Assembly: GCF_900546705.1 (NCBI RefSeq)
Contig: NZ_URDP01000001.1
Coordinates: forward strand, 1 to 64,000
Direction: 5' to 3'
DNA length: 64,000 nucleotides
Source of the DNA: an uncultured Oscillibacter sp.
Lineage (GTDB): Bacteria; Bacillota; Clostridia; Oscillospirales; Oscillospiraceae
Part shown: positions 1 to 7,848 of the stretch, in pieces
How positions within the stretch are numbered: the first letter of the stretch is position 1
Layout of the letters: every line of letters begins with the position of its first letter
The notes under the pieces: model-generated
Told to the model about the DNA's origin: nothing
Database searches by the model: none
What the model saw: the letters and a program-made list of their open reading frames with translations, nothing else
Program-made: the position numbers and the translations under genes

Positions 1-55
1 GAGCATGCGGTTCATACCCGCAGTGTCCCCGGTTCAAATCCAGGTGCCGCTACCA
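1..55 (+). tRNA. tRNA-Met (CAT), 5' end outside window
   Basis: The window begins inside the D-arm. The anticodon stem TGCGG/CCGCA encloses the loop TTCATAC, giving anticodon CAT. It is followed by a T-arm with GGTTCAAATCC and an acceptor 3' end finishing in CCA. Whether it is the initiator or elongator tRNA cannot be told without the 5' half. Confidence 0.9.
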
Positions 56-95
56 ATCCATGAAGCGCCGTCAGGCGCTTCATGGAAACAAACCT

Positions 96-170
96 GGCCC
101 GTTGGTCAAGTGGTTAAGACACGGCCCTTTCACGGCTGTAACATGGGTTCGAATCCCGTACGGGTCACCA
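96..170 (+). tRNA. tRNA-Glu (TTC)
   Basis: The acceptor arms GGCCCGT and ACGGGTC pair. The anticodon loop CTTTCAC lies between CGGCC and GGCTG and reads TTC (Glu). The T-loop GGTTCGAATCC and an encoded CCA are present. It lies 40 nt after the preceding tRNA, so the three tRNAs probably form one transcript. Confidence 0.95.
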
Positions 171-231
171 TCCCATAAGACGCTGTGGCATCGCGGCGTC
201 TTGTGGGTTTCCCAAAAAAGAATATCCGTAT

Positions 232-308
232 GGAGGCTTAGCTCAGCTGGTTAGAGCGCCTGCTTCACACGCAGGAGGTCACTGGTTCGAGTCCAGTAGT
301 CTCCACCA
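232..308 (+). tRNA. tRNA-Val (CAC), integration target
   Basis: The acceptor stem GGAGGCT...AGTCTCC, the anticodon stem CCTGC/GCAGG and the loop TTCACAC (anticodon CAC) define a complete tRNA with encoded CCA. Its 3' 46 nt plus 5 following bases (263-313) are repeated perfectly at 11666-11716. The gene is therefore the attachment site of an integrated element, and its 3' end has been restored by the element's own copy. Confidence 0.95.
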
Positions 309-313
309 AAAAG
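263..313. repeat. attL: 51-bp attachment repeat in tRNA-Val
   Basis: Identical to 11666-11716 over 51 bp. Identity stops at G262 versus T11665 on the left and at T314 versus A11717 on the right. It covers the anticodon loop to the CCA end of the tRNA, the usual crossover region for tRNA-targeting tyrosine recombinases. Confidence 0.95.
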
Positions 314-351
314 TTCCTGATTTTGCAAGAAATCAGGAACTTTTCTTTTTA
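309..351 (+). terminator. terminator after the tRNA cluster, element-borne
   Basis: The inverted repeat AAAGTTCCTGATTT/AAATCAGGAACTTT is followed by a T-rich run. It lies just inside the element boundary. A different but similar hairpin follows the duplicated tRNA end at 11711-11750, so the tRNA operon keeps a terminator whether or not the element is present. Confidence 0.85.
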
Positions 352-393
352 TTCGCCAAGAAAAAATTTGCTTTAATTTTCCGCTTTTTCTCC

Positions 394-414
394 GACCAAT
401 ACACTGACCAATAC
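394..414 (+). repeat. candidate integrase arm-type site (left end)
   Basis: GACCAATAC occurs twice, 12 bp apart. The same double motif, with one or two changes, occurs at 11533-11553, about 115 bp inside the opposite att site. Paired short direct repeats near both ends are what an arm-binding tyrosine integrase N-domain would need. Binding is inferred. Confidence 0.55.
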
Positions 415-435
415 GGCCAAAGTAGCCGATAGAAT

Positions 436-476
436 ACGGCAGTACCGGGGGGAATTTACCCGCCCGGTACTGCCGT
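436..476. terminator. hairpin after the partner gene at 482-1162
   Basis: Perfect 14-bp arms, ACGGCAGTACCGGG at 436-449 and its complement at 463-476. The flanking T-run is weak. It is closely related in sequence to the hairpin at 2931-2968, so the two bracket the toxin-like cassette. Confidence 0.6.
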
Positions 477-481
477 AATGG

Positions 482-1162
482 TTACAATCTTTTTGTATGG
501 TCAGAAAAAATCCAGCCTTCCATCTCACACGCGTCTGCAAGCGCTTTGGTGAGCTTTTTAATTGGAAAGTCTGGTGCGGTTTGTATAATGAGTACCAAAT
601 GTCCCCAATCCACATGCAGGTTTAGAAGAGCGCTCTTCTCCAGTGTCGAACCTTCATCAAAATGAAGAGGAAACTCTTTTTTCAGAATAGAACAATTCAG
701 ATAGACGTCCGCCCAGGGAATCTCCGTATGGATACACTGATAGAGCGATGTATACAATCCTTTGGGCAGCCTGTCAAAGAGAAATATATGCCTTTCCCCT
801 TTGCCCACCTCCTCTTCTTTGAACCAACGGCACTGTTCCAACGCCATTTGGCGCATTTCTGGAAAGCGCGCCTCCCACAGGGCACAGGTATGTCCGGTAT
901 AGTCCGACACGGTCAGCGCCACAGGTAGCCCGGCACTGACCTCTTCCACAGTGCGCTGTGCAATCGTATGGAAGGGGCGCAGCGCTTCCTCCTGTTCGGC
1001 CGAGGCCGCCAGCGCCCCATATCCGCCGGGAAGTCCGTATGATCCCGTCATGCCGGCAGTTGTTTCCTCCGCCCGGAACTCTCCGGGCATCAGCCAAAAC
1101 TCCCCTAGGCGCAGTTCGTTAAGCAACCTGTCAGTTCTTTCTTTTCGTTTCCGGAAAACCAT
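482..1162 (-). CDS. unrecognised 226-aa protein, candidate immunity partner
   Basis: I do not recognise the family. The protein is soluble-looking with no signal peptide or membrane segment; it has a basic N-terminus and a mixed alpha/beta composition. The start at 1162 is chosen because GGGAG sits 8 nt upstream; a GTG two codons earlier would overlap the previous gene. Its start lies only 2 nt beyond the stop of the gene at 1165-2835, so the two are almost certainly cotranslated. A small cytosolic protein directly after a gene for a membrane-inserting-looking protein suggests an immunity or antitoxin role, but that rests on position alone. It could also be an unrelated cargo gene. The gene ends just before a strong hairpin. 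Confidence 0.6.
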   Translation of the reverse strand: MVFRKRKERTDRLLNELRLGEFWLMPGEFRAEETTAGMTGSYGLPGGYGALAASAEQEEALRPFHTIAQRTVEEVSAGLPVALTVSDYTGHTCALWEARFPEMRQMALEQCRWFKEEEVGKGERHIFLFDRLPKGLYTSLYQCIHTEIPWADVYLNCSILKKEFPLHFDEGSTLEKSALLNLHVDWGHLVLIIQTAPDFPIKKLTKALADACEMEGWIFSDHTKRL

Positions 1163-1164
1163 AG

Positions 1165-2835
1165 TCACTCTCCCACATCTGTGATATCAATTACCCATTT
1201 TCCCAAAGAGGAACCTGCATAGGAACCTGCAACACCAAGGATCAATCCGCCGGCAATCCCGCCTACAGCAGTGCCAAGTCCTGGCAAAATTGCCGTACCG
1301 ATTGCAGCACCTGCCAGAGCGCCGCCTTTGGCGCCGAGTGCACCTCCTGCCCAACTGCCGCCAATACTTGCAGCTGTACTATAAGTCTTTTTCCCGATTT
1401 TCTGATCGGCGTCATGTAGATCCCCGTCAATGACATTACATAGTTCCAAAGCATCCAGTGCTGCTCCCGCGACCAACAGCACTCTCCCTGCGATCCTGAC
1501 TACTTTGGCTGAGTGCTGAAAATCTTTCAGGATATCATAGGCTTCTTTGGAAATCTCGGTATGATCCAATTTGGATGCAAGCCTTTTCTGCCACGCCGAA
1601 GCATCTGGGAGAGCATCCACATTGATATGGTAATAGCTTGTATTCCCTTTGTAGGGGTGTAAATCGGCCCTGAAAAGTGGCATATTACTTTCAGAGGATA
1701 CAAGGCGTGAAAAATTCCGCCCATCTCTTGTGATTTTGGTTGCAGCCCGAATTCCCGTCCAACTGCTTTGGAGCGGGTCAAGCCATGCCAGAGTTGGAAA
1801 GGTACCTCGCGCTAATTCATCCAGAAAGCTCTCACGAGCACCGTCAGTCTTTTTTCCGTAAACTCCGTCCTCCAGCAGCCGCCCACCTAAATTCAATTCG
1901 TTAAATCTTTGCTGTAACTGGCGGATTTTTGCTGCATCGCCACCCACAAACCATGCCAGCCGCTCGATCATGCTGTCAGAAATACCTGTGCTGATCCCGC
2001 AGTGTTCCAGTTCGCTAACAGCGGCACGCAGGTTACGGGCTGTGTCGTCTGTGATATAGTTGTTCTCTCGTTCGTTTTGCGATAAATCCCGCTGTAATTG
2101 GCGCGCGATATCTTCCAAGGAGTCCTTTATGCCTCCATCGTAGTCATCGCTGTATATAGCAGGAAGATCCTGCAAAAGGACCTTCCGTTCCACATAGTTC
2201 AGATATTCTCTGCTGCCAATGGAATACCCACAACGCCCCCGCAGATCTGCCGATTCATTGTTGCTACGGTATGTGTTCAGTACATCCCGTAAGAATTCTT
2301 TATCCTTTCCCTGTGAAATATCCTGGAGAAATGCAGTCTTTCTTGCATCGCTCCCTGCCGCAAAGGAAATACTCCAATCCACAGCCTTTTGAAGCAAATC
2401 AAGGCACTCACTGGCAAAGAAGTCTGAACAGTTCTTAATTTTTTGAATTGCGGTTTGGACAGCCCGATCGTCACGCAAAGAACTGCCTGGGAGATAAAAA
2501 GAGGATAGATTCAGGATTCCTATGCAGTCACTGCTATGGCTGCAAAAACTGCCGGACATCCTGCATACATCATATAGCGATTGTACCTGCTTGGCAAGTG
2601 CGCTCCTTCGATCAGAGAATATATTGCGAATGACGTTTATGTGTTCCTGCAAGTCGTCGTAGATCTCTTCCACTGCGGCGCCAGCACGGTTCCCCACCTC
2701 CCGTAATGTTTCGTGGTAATTCGTTTCTGACGGCCTTTGCATCAGCGTGCCAAAAAAAGTGGTGCGGTTTACGCGGTTCCAATAGTCACTGCTCCCCAAA
2801 ACAGCACCGTTTTCACCAGCTGCTTCCTTGCTCAT
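1165..2835 (-). CDS. toxin-like protein with C-terminal glycine zipper
   Basis: 556 aa. Start 2835 has AGGAGG 7-8 nt upstream. The N-terminal ~250 residues are charged and helical (possible coiled coil), without a signal peptide. A middle segment around YGKKTDGARESFLDEL and GTFPTLAWLDPLQS may be a separate domain. At about residues 447-470 there is a hydrophobic stretch. Residues ~489-548 are almost purely Gly/Ala/small residues (GGALGAKGGALAGAAIG and similar), with the GxxxG spacing of glycine zippers that insert into membranes. Such tails are known in pore-forming LXG-type and other contact-dependent toxins. No LXG domain can be proven by eye. The tight coupling to the next gene fits toxin/immunity. 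The alternative is a phage-like or structural membrane protein. Confidence 0.6.
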   Translation of the reverse strand: MSKEAAGENGAVLGSSDYWNRVNRTTFFGTLMQRPSETNYHETLREVGNRAGAAVEEIYDDLQEHINVIRNIFSDRRSALAKQVQSLYDVCRMSGSFCSHSSDCIGILNLSSFYLPGSSLRDDRAVQTAIQKIKNCSDFFASECLDLLQKAVDWSISFAAGSDARKTAFLQDISQGKDKEFLRDVLNTYRSNNESADLRGRCGYSIGSREYLNYVERKVLLQDLPAIYSDDYDGGIKDSLEDIARQLQRDLSQNERENNYITDDTARNLRAAVSELEHCGISTGISDSMIERLAWFVGGDAAKIRQLQQRFNELNLGGRLLEDGVYGKKTDGARESFLDELARGTFPTLAWLDPLQSSWTGIRAATKITRDGRNFSRLVSSESNMPLFRADLHPYKGNTSYYHINVDALPDASAWQKRLASKLDHTEISKEAYDILKDFQHSAKVVRIAGRVLLVAGAALDALELCNVIDGDLHDADQKIGKKTYSTAASIGGSWAGGALGAKGGALAGAAIGTAILPGLGTAVGGIAGGLILGVAGSYAGSSLGKWVIDITDVGE

Positions 2836-2930
2836 AGGTTTCCCTCCTGAAAGTTTTCTCAAATACAGGCCTCCGTATGAAGAAAATTGCATGTTTCTGT
2901 GGAACAAACTGACAGAATGTTTACCAGAAA

Positions 2931-2968
2931 GGCAGCACCGGGCAGGAATTTCCCAGCCCGGTGCTGCC
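2931..2968 (-). terminator. terminator after integrase gene
   Basis: Perfect 13-bp arms GGCAGCACCGGGC and complement around an AGGAATTTCCCA loop, followed on the minus strand by a short T-rich stretch. It sits between the integrase stop (2987) and the toxin-like gene. It strongly resembles the hairpin at 436-476. Confidence 0.75.
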
Positions 2969-2986
2969 TTATGTTTATTTTGGTGG

Positions 2987-4144
2987 TTACATCGCCTTTC
3001 CAATCACATCCCCCATCGTATCCGCTGCCTCCCGCATCATATCCGGTGTGGCGTGGGTATAAGTACTGAGGGTGAACCCTGCCGAGTAGTGTCCCAGGGT
3101 GCTGGACAGGGTCTTCACGTCCACCCCATTCTTCAGGGACAGCGTTGCGAAGGTATGCCGGAGATCGTGGAACCGGATATGCTCGGCACCGATGGCTTTC
3201 AGGATCTTCTCGTGGGTGTGTCGGAAGGAGTCCGGATCGAACATCCCGCCCGTCTTGGGCGACGGGAACATGTAGGGATTTCCCGGGTGCTTCTTGTGCT
3301 CCTCCACCAGCAACTCCACCGCCTGCTGTGAGACCGGCAGGACGCGGATGGAATTGTGGGTCTTGGGCTGGCTCACCACCAGTTCTCCCTTGGTGCGGGT
3401 TACCTGTTTCGTGATGGAGATGGTTCGGTTCTCCACGTCCAGGTCCGTCCAGAGGAGGGCCAGCAGCTCTCCCCTTCTCAGTCCCGTGGTCAGTTCCAGG
3501 TAGAAGGGCGCCAGCAGCCCCCGCTTGTCCGCCTCCATCAGATAGGGGCGGATCTTCTCTTCCGGCAGAACCTTCATCTCCCGCTTTTCCATCTTCGGCA
3601 GCTTACAGCCTCTGGCGGGATTCACCAGGATCAGCCGCTCCGACACAGCATGCTCCAGGCAGTTATTCAGCAAGGTATGGATGCCGTGGACCACCCGGAC
3701 GCTCAGGCCCTTGTTCTTCAGTTGGATGTGCTGGTACCGCTGCACCCGCCCGTTCTTCTGGAGATCGTTGTAGAACTTCTGGATCTGGATCGTGGTGAGC
3801 TTGTCCAGCTTGATGCCTCCCAGTTGGGGGATGATGTGGTTATTGATGTAGTTCAAATAGTAGTCCTTGGTGTTCTCCCGGAGCCGGGGTTCAGCGTAGA
3901 CCTCGTACCACATCTTCACCCAGCTTTTTACCGTATGGGTGCCGCTGCGGTTCATGTCCAGCCGCTGGCTGTCCGCAATGGCCTTTTTCAGCTTCTCCTT
4001 AACCTCCGCCTAAGTCTTCCCCAGGACATTCTTAATTTTCTGCTTCCCGGTCGCCGGGTCATAGGAGGCCGTGTAGAACCCCTCCCACCAGCCATCCTTC
4101 CGTTTGCGGATGCTGCCTTCTCCGTTAGCTCGTTTCTTCCCCAT
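2987..4144 (-). pseudogene. int: tyrosine integrase, interrupted by amber codon 45
   Basis: Read from ATG 4144 the frame encodes a 385-residue tyrosine recombinase of the Tn916/phage type. It has an AP2-like arm-binding N-terminus (residues 1-55, GEGSIRKRKDGWWEGFYTAS), a SAM-like core-binding domain (about 75-180) and a catalytic domain. Visible catalytic residues are Arg223 (TGLRRGEL), His326/Arg329 (HDLRH), His352 (LGH) and Tyr362 (STYTH). Codon 45 (4012-4010) is TAG, where relatives would have Gln or another residue before AEVKEKL. The rest of the frame is open. An ATG at 3955 could give a 322-residue protein without the arm-binding domain. Either the enzyme is dead, or it is made by readthrough or reinitiation, or the base is an error. 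The gene lies 3 nt from the preceding one, as in an operon. Confidence 0.85.
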
Positions 4145-4147
4145 CCA

Positions 4148-4462
4148 TCATCTCTCCTTTCCTGCCAGTTCACAGGCCCGCTGTTCGTCCTCATTTTCAA
4201 AGTTGTACGGCGGATGATCCGCCAGCAGCTCCTGCTGGATACCCTGGGCCAGACGGTAGCCAGATATGAAGCTGTTGAGACACGCTTCCTCCCGCAGAGC
4301 ATCTTCCAAATCCGCCATCTTCAGAAGAAGTTTCCGCTTTGGCTCATCCAGCAGACGGGAGAGCTGCCTGTAGGTCCGTTCAATTTTCCTGTCCAGATAC
4401 TCCGCCCTCCGGGATGTTGTCTCGAACCTGTAGCAGAGGGCTTTCATATAATCACGCATCAT
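4148..4462 (-). CDS. small helical protein, possibly DUF6809-like
   Basis: 104 aa. The start at 4462 is set by AGGAGG 6 nt upstream of ATGATGCGTGAT. The protein is acidic and basic by turns and highly helical. It contains YRQLSRLLDEPKRKLLLKM and SFISGYRLAQGIQQELL, resembling small DUF6809-type proteins often found beside integrases on Clostridia elements. Its function is unknown. It sits immediately before the integrase with a 3-nt gap, in the usual xis-x-int order, so a role in recombination or its control is possible but unproven. Confidence 0.6.
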   Translation of the reverse strand: MMRDYMKALCYRFETTSRRAEYLDRKIERTYRQLSRLLDEPKRKLLLKMADLEDALREEACLNSFISGYRLAQGIQQELLADHPPYNFENEDEQRACELAGKER

Positions 4463-4555
4463 GAATCGCCTCCTATCAGCGACACACAATACCATGACCT
4501 GACCTCAATAGCCACTCCAACCGGGCAGAGTTATCAATTCGTTAGCAAATTCAAA

Positions 4556-4581
4556 GCGACACCCGGAAAACCGGGTGCCGC
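4556..4581. terminator. hairpin downstream of the excisionase-like gene
   Basis: GCGACACCCGG and CCGGGTGCCGC pair with one mismatch around an AAAA loop. The T-run CGTTTTTT is on the plus-strand side, so minus-strand termination would be weak. It may act as a processing or partial termination site between xis and int. Confidence 0.5.
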
Positions 4582-4587
4582 CGTTTT

Positions 4588-4803
4588 TTACCGGGTCTCC
4601 TGCTTCCCCATATTCCGCTTGATCCATTCCCGGAGTTCATCCTTGGGGATCACGATGCGGGTACCGATCCTCAGTGCGGGAAAGCCCTCGGACCGGGCCA
4701 ATTCATAAGCCCCAGCGCGGGAGATTCCCAGCGCCGCTGCCATCTCCGGAACCGAGAGCAACAGCGGCAGATCTTCATAAGATTTGAATGTTTCTTTTTT
4801 CAC
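4588..4803 (-). CDS. excisionase-like HTH protein
   Basis: 71 aa. It uses a GTG start at 4803 with AAAGGA 6 nt upstream. The segment LSVPEMAAALGISRAGAYELARSEGFPALRIGTRIVIPKDELREWI is the MerR-like winged-helix excisionase fold (HTH_17 family): helix-turn-helix followed by the R-IGxR-xIPxxxLxxWI wing. In tyrosine-integrase elements such proteins bend att DNA and favour excision. Its position upstream of int, in the same orientation, supports this. Confidence 0.8.
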   Translation of the reverse strand: MKKETFKSYEDLPLLLSVPEMAAALGISRAGAYELARSEGFPALRIGTRIVIPKDELREWIKRNMGKQETR

Positions 4804-4849
4804 TGAATATCCTTTCTCCTCTCCTGCCGTGGGAGAGGTTCTTTATTTG

Positions 4850-5230
4850 TTATCCTTTGTCTTGTTGATACATTTCCTCACCATCTCCTGTGGTGGCCCC
4901 TGTGCCCGCACGATGCCTCGCAGTAGGAAGCGCAAGCAGCGGCAGGATGTAGTAGTGGTTGTTGCTCTGCCGCCAGCTTCCGTCACGGCGCATCTGCTTG
5001 GTTGCCACCTTGCGGATGAATCCGCGTTCCACCAACTGCTTGACCGCATCCCGTGCAGCGTTTTCTGAACAGCTGCAGTGCAGTGCGATGGTCTTGATGC
5101 TGGGCCAGCACAGATCTTTCTGCCCGGCGCAGCAGACCAAGTAACTGTATACCGCCAGCGGGATTGGTTTCAGATCATAGTAAAAGATGGAATTGCTCAT
5201 TTGATAGAATCGTTCACCGAGAATTGGCAT
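4850..5230 (-). CDS. helix-turn-helix protein of element backbone
   Basis: 126 aa. Start 5230 is preceded by GGAGG 6 nt upstream. Residues ~20-75 (LKPIPLAVYSYLVCCAG, CWPSIKTIALHCSCSENAARDAVKQLVERGFI) form a winged helix of the HTH_36/replication-initiator N-domain kind: a short helix, the W-PS--TIA pattern, then a recognition helix. The C-terminal third is polar and likely disordered. In Clostridia integrative elements this protein class precedes xis/int and is linked to replication or to control of excision. The substrate and role here are unknown. Confidence 0.7.
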   Translation of the reverse strand: MPILGERFYQMSNSIFYYDLKPIPLAVYSYLVCCAGQKDLCWPSIKTIALHCSCSENAARDAVKQLVERGFIRKVATKQMRRDGSWRQSNNHYYILPLLALPTARHRAGTGATTGDGEEMYQQDKG

Positions 5231-5970
5231 GCGGAACCTCCTTTGTGAAATTCAGACATGGAATTTTTCTTGCGTTCCGAGTGCCTTCGCGTTAAACTGT
5301 TTGCAGATGGAGTCTGCGTTTTTCGGAACGCGGCGTGCCGCCGGACTGTTGCAGCAGTTTCGGCGGCTTTTCTTTTTGATTCGGAAACCCAATTGGTCTT
5401 TGCGTTGTGCGTGGGTGCATATCACCACCGTTCTTAAAAACTCTGTTGGCCAGCAACAGGTGTTCAACCACTCATCGACATTCCCCCTTCCATTCTCCCT
5501 GGAAAACAAAAAGCCACCCAGATCGTCCTTGCTTTTACGATCACGGATGGCGCCCTTCCCCTTAATATGCCATTATTCACTTGTAGTACTGTACTGGCCC
5601 GCGTGAAGGGCTACCGGGCTTTTGATTTCCAGTATTTGTATTATAAAATTGAAGAGAAACCGTGTCAACCGCTGCCCCTTGGGTCATCTGTAAACCTTTG
5701 ACCTTCTTGCGCTTGAAAATAAATCATGAAAACCCGTGATGTGGTATCTGTATGCAGTCCAAGGCCACGTTGAGCCCTGTCTTCTGATTTCATACAAGGC
5801 AATTGGTAGATGCATATACAAAGCTACTGGATATCTTGGAAAATGCCTCCGCAATAGAATCAGCTTTTGAAGTAATTTGCGTTAAAAGTCTCAGATAGTT
5901 TGTGACCTGTACGAAAGATTTCCGAGTAGATAGATGAAGCGTGCTAGCACAATGCAAAGGAGGATCAAGA
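5231..5970. other. 740-bp region with no convincing gene
   Basis: Frames on both strands lack ribosome sites and family-like sequence. It holds the terminator-like hairpin at 5337-5378. On the plus strand at about 5790-5900 there is a 37-codon open stretch reading LVDAYTKLLDILENAS that looks like the tail of a decayed gene. The composition is AT-rich from ~5640 on. Probably a site of past deletion within the element. Confidence 0.5.
5337..5378 (+). terminator. hairpin with T-run
   Basis: GCCGCC at 5337 pairs with GGCGGC at 5362, with additional internal pairing (GGACTG/CAGTTTC). The plus-strand run TTTTCTTTTT follows. No plus-strand gene precedes it, so it may terminate or attenuate an RNA antisense to the leader of the HTH gene. 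Confidence 0.5.
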
Positions 5971-6537
5971 ATGGAGGATGCCCGAATTGTTGAGCTGTTT
6001 TGGGCGAGATCAGAAAAAGCAATAGAAGAAACTTCATCCAAGTACGGAAAATACTGCTACGCCATTGCCCATAGTATCTTAGCGAATAGTGACGATGCAG
6101 AAGAAAGTGTAAACGACACTTACCTGAAGGCTTGGAACAGTATACCACCCCATCGTCCAACCATTCTCTCAGCGTTCTTAGGGAAAATTACACGGAGAGT
6201 TTCTATTGACAAGTGGCGCAGACGAACAGCGGAAAAACGGGGCGGCGGCGAAATGGTAGAAGTTCTTGACGAGCTATCCACTTGTGTTCCGTCCAGTCGA
6301 AATGTAGAACATGAAATCGAGACCGCAGAATTAGCAAAGGAAATTAACCGTTTTCTGAAGTCCATTTCGCCTATTGAACGGCAAGTCTTTACTTGCCGCT
6401 ATTGGTATCTCGATTCAATCTCAGACATTTCCCGACAATTTGGATTTTCGGAAGGGAAAACAAAGATGATGTTATACAGAACGCGTAAGCGCCTCATGAA
6501 ATATCTAGTAAAGAGAGGGGTCGTTTGTGAATACTGA
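5971..6537 (+). CDS. ECF-type RNA polymerase sigma factor
   Basis: 188 aa. The ATG at 5971 follows AAAGGAGG at good distance; the longer upstream frame has no ribosome site. Region 2 spans about residues 8-75 (KYCYAIAHSILANSDDAEESVNDTYLKAWNSIPPHRP). Region 4 spans about 130-180 (SPIERQVFTCRYWYLDSISDISRQFGFSEGKTKMMLYRTRKRL). The architecture is that of an extracytoplasmic-function sigma factor, which directs RNA polymerase to a few promoters when its anti-sigma partner is inactivated. Its stop overlaps the following membrane-protein gene by 11 bp, the usual coupling of sigma and anti-sigma. It is AT-richer than the host genes to the right, consistent with transfer. Confidence 0.9.
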   Translation: MEDARIVELFWARSEKAIEETSSKYGKYCYAIAHSILANSDDAEESVNDTYLKAWNSIPPHRPTILSAFLGKITRRVSIDKWRRRTAEKRGGGEMVEVLDELSTCVPSSRNVEHEIETAELAKEINRFLKSISPIERQVFTCRYWYLDSISDISRQFGFSEGKTKMMLYRTRKRLMKYLVKRGVVCEY

Positions 6538-7573
6538 AAAATTGCTGGATGCTATCGGAATGATAGATGACGAGTTCGTGTCTGAAGCAAAGAACCCTCG
6601 CCCGGCGCGAAACCGTATCAGGAGAACAGCATTGCTCCCTTTGGCAGCAATCATTATCATACTTTTATCCATTACGGCTGCTGCTGTTTCTGGCGTGCTG
6701 ACAGGAATTCTGGATATGTTTAGAGACGAAACGGATGGCAGGTTGAGTGCTGAGCAGGAAAAGCGAATCCAAGAAAGCATTATTACCCCGGAACAGGCTC
6801 AAACAGTCAATGGTGTAACAATCACACTAAAGGAGATATATGGAGACGGAACAAACTTCTGGTTTTATTTCTCAATTGATGGAGCTCCAATAAAGGAGTT
6901 GGAAGAGATAACTTTTAGAAGGGAGTCTCTCATTCTGGAAGGCGAGGAAGAAAGATACTCTGAGAGCATACAGATGAAGGAGTTGGACGACGAAGCGCCC
7001 GAAGATGAACATAGGGATATCATACTGAAAGTAAGCAGATCTCTTAACAATGCGGTCATGACGCAAGAAACAATCAAGGGTACTCTGGAGCTAGTTGATC
7101 TCATTGACCTAACAAATGTTGACCCGGTAATCGTAGAGAAGCAAGGGGAATTTGAAGCAGCGGAAAAGGTTGCTGCCGGCAAATGGATCTTTGATTTCCA
7201 ACTTGATAACAGCGAAAGCTATCAGGAAATGCAGGTATCCGGGGTAACCTTGGAAGGAAATGCGGCACTAAACACGGTTCTTATGGCAACAGCAGAAGTG
7301 AAGAGCATTACCCTTCGCCTGCTGGGTATGGAAATGATGTATCAGACTGATCCATCAAATGGAACCCTTGAATTTGAAAAACCCGTAATTGTTTTGGAAG
7401 ACGGATCTGAGATCGTCCTCCATGAAAAATTCGGAGGATATATTCCAGATCCAGACGGGAGCAAAGTTGGGCAAAGATATGTGTCGTATATTTCCGAGGG
7501 CCCCATTATGCTTGAAAAAGTATCTGCCATCCGTTATGGAGAGCAGGTTATCCCTTGGCAACCAACGACTTAA
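6527..7573 (+). CDS. DUF4179-like membrane protein, probable anti-sigma
   Basis: 348 aa. A GTG start at 6527 lies inside the end of the sigma gene. About 34 cytoplasmic N-terminal residues, a single hydrophobic helix (ALLPLAAIIIILLSITAAAVSG, ~35-56) and ~290 extracellular residues give the DUF4179 architecture. This family is typically paired with ECF sigma factors in Bacillota. The cytoplasmic part is short and lacks a clear zinc-binding anti-sigma motif, so the sequestration mechanism is not evident. The outer domain would sense the signal, which is unknown. Confidence 0.75.
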   Translation: MNTEKLLDAIGMIDDEFVSEAKNPRPARNRIRRTALLPLAAIIIILLSITAAAVSGVLTGILDMFRDETDGRLSAEQEKRIQESIITPEQAQTVNGVTITLKEIYGDGTNFWFYFSIDGAPIKELEEITFRRESLILEGEEERYSESIQMKELDDEAPEDEHRDIILKVSRSLNNAVMTQETIKGTLELVDLIDLTNVDPVIVEKQGEFEAAEKVAAGKWIFDFQLDNSESYQEMQVSGVTLEGNAALNTVLMATAEVKSITLRLLGMEMMYQTDPSNGTLEFEKPVIVLEDGSEIVLHEKFGGYIPDPDGSKVGQRYVSYISEGPIMLEKVSAIRYGEQVIPWQPTT

Positions 7574-7781
7574 GATAAATATGGTGAAAGGGGACAAGGA
7601 ACAAAATTCTGAGTTCAAATGCAACAGGTGTTAATACCTTGGTCTGGACCGGTCTGGATACAAACCTTTACTTTCAAATTTTCAGGGCGATACTAAATTT
7701 GAATTACTTCTTTGCAGGTAAATAGTTGTAATAAGACCAAATGTAATCTTAGAAAATGAAACTTTCCCTGCATATAATTGG

Positions 7782-7810
7782 TTGACAAAAGTAGTCCTAT
7801 CGGCTACAAT
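7782..7810 (+). promoter_or_regulatory. promoter of blaI-like operon
   Basis: TTGACA at 7782-7787 and TACAAT at 7805-7810 are separated by 17 bp. The first gene starts about 38 bp downstream of the -10 box. Confidence 0.85.
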
Positions 7811-7818
7811 AGGATTAC
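7791..7818. promoter_or_regulatory. BlaI-type operator overlapping promoter
   Basis: GTAGTCCTAT (7791-7800) and ATAGGATTAC (7809-7818) form an inverted repeat, 9 of 10 matching, with an 8-nt spacer. It covers the spacer and -10 box, as expected for autorepression by the BlaI/MecI-family protein encoded next. Confidence 0.75.
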
Positions 7819-7848
7819 AAGAGTAAACCGAAAGGGGGGATAGAGCGT

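Noticed and set aside
5252..5509. 85-codon minus-strand ORF upstream of the HTH gene
   Set aside because: No ribosome site, no family features, and it contains a terminator-like hairpin.
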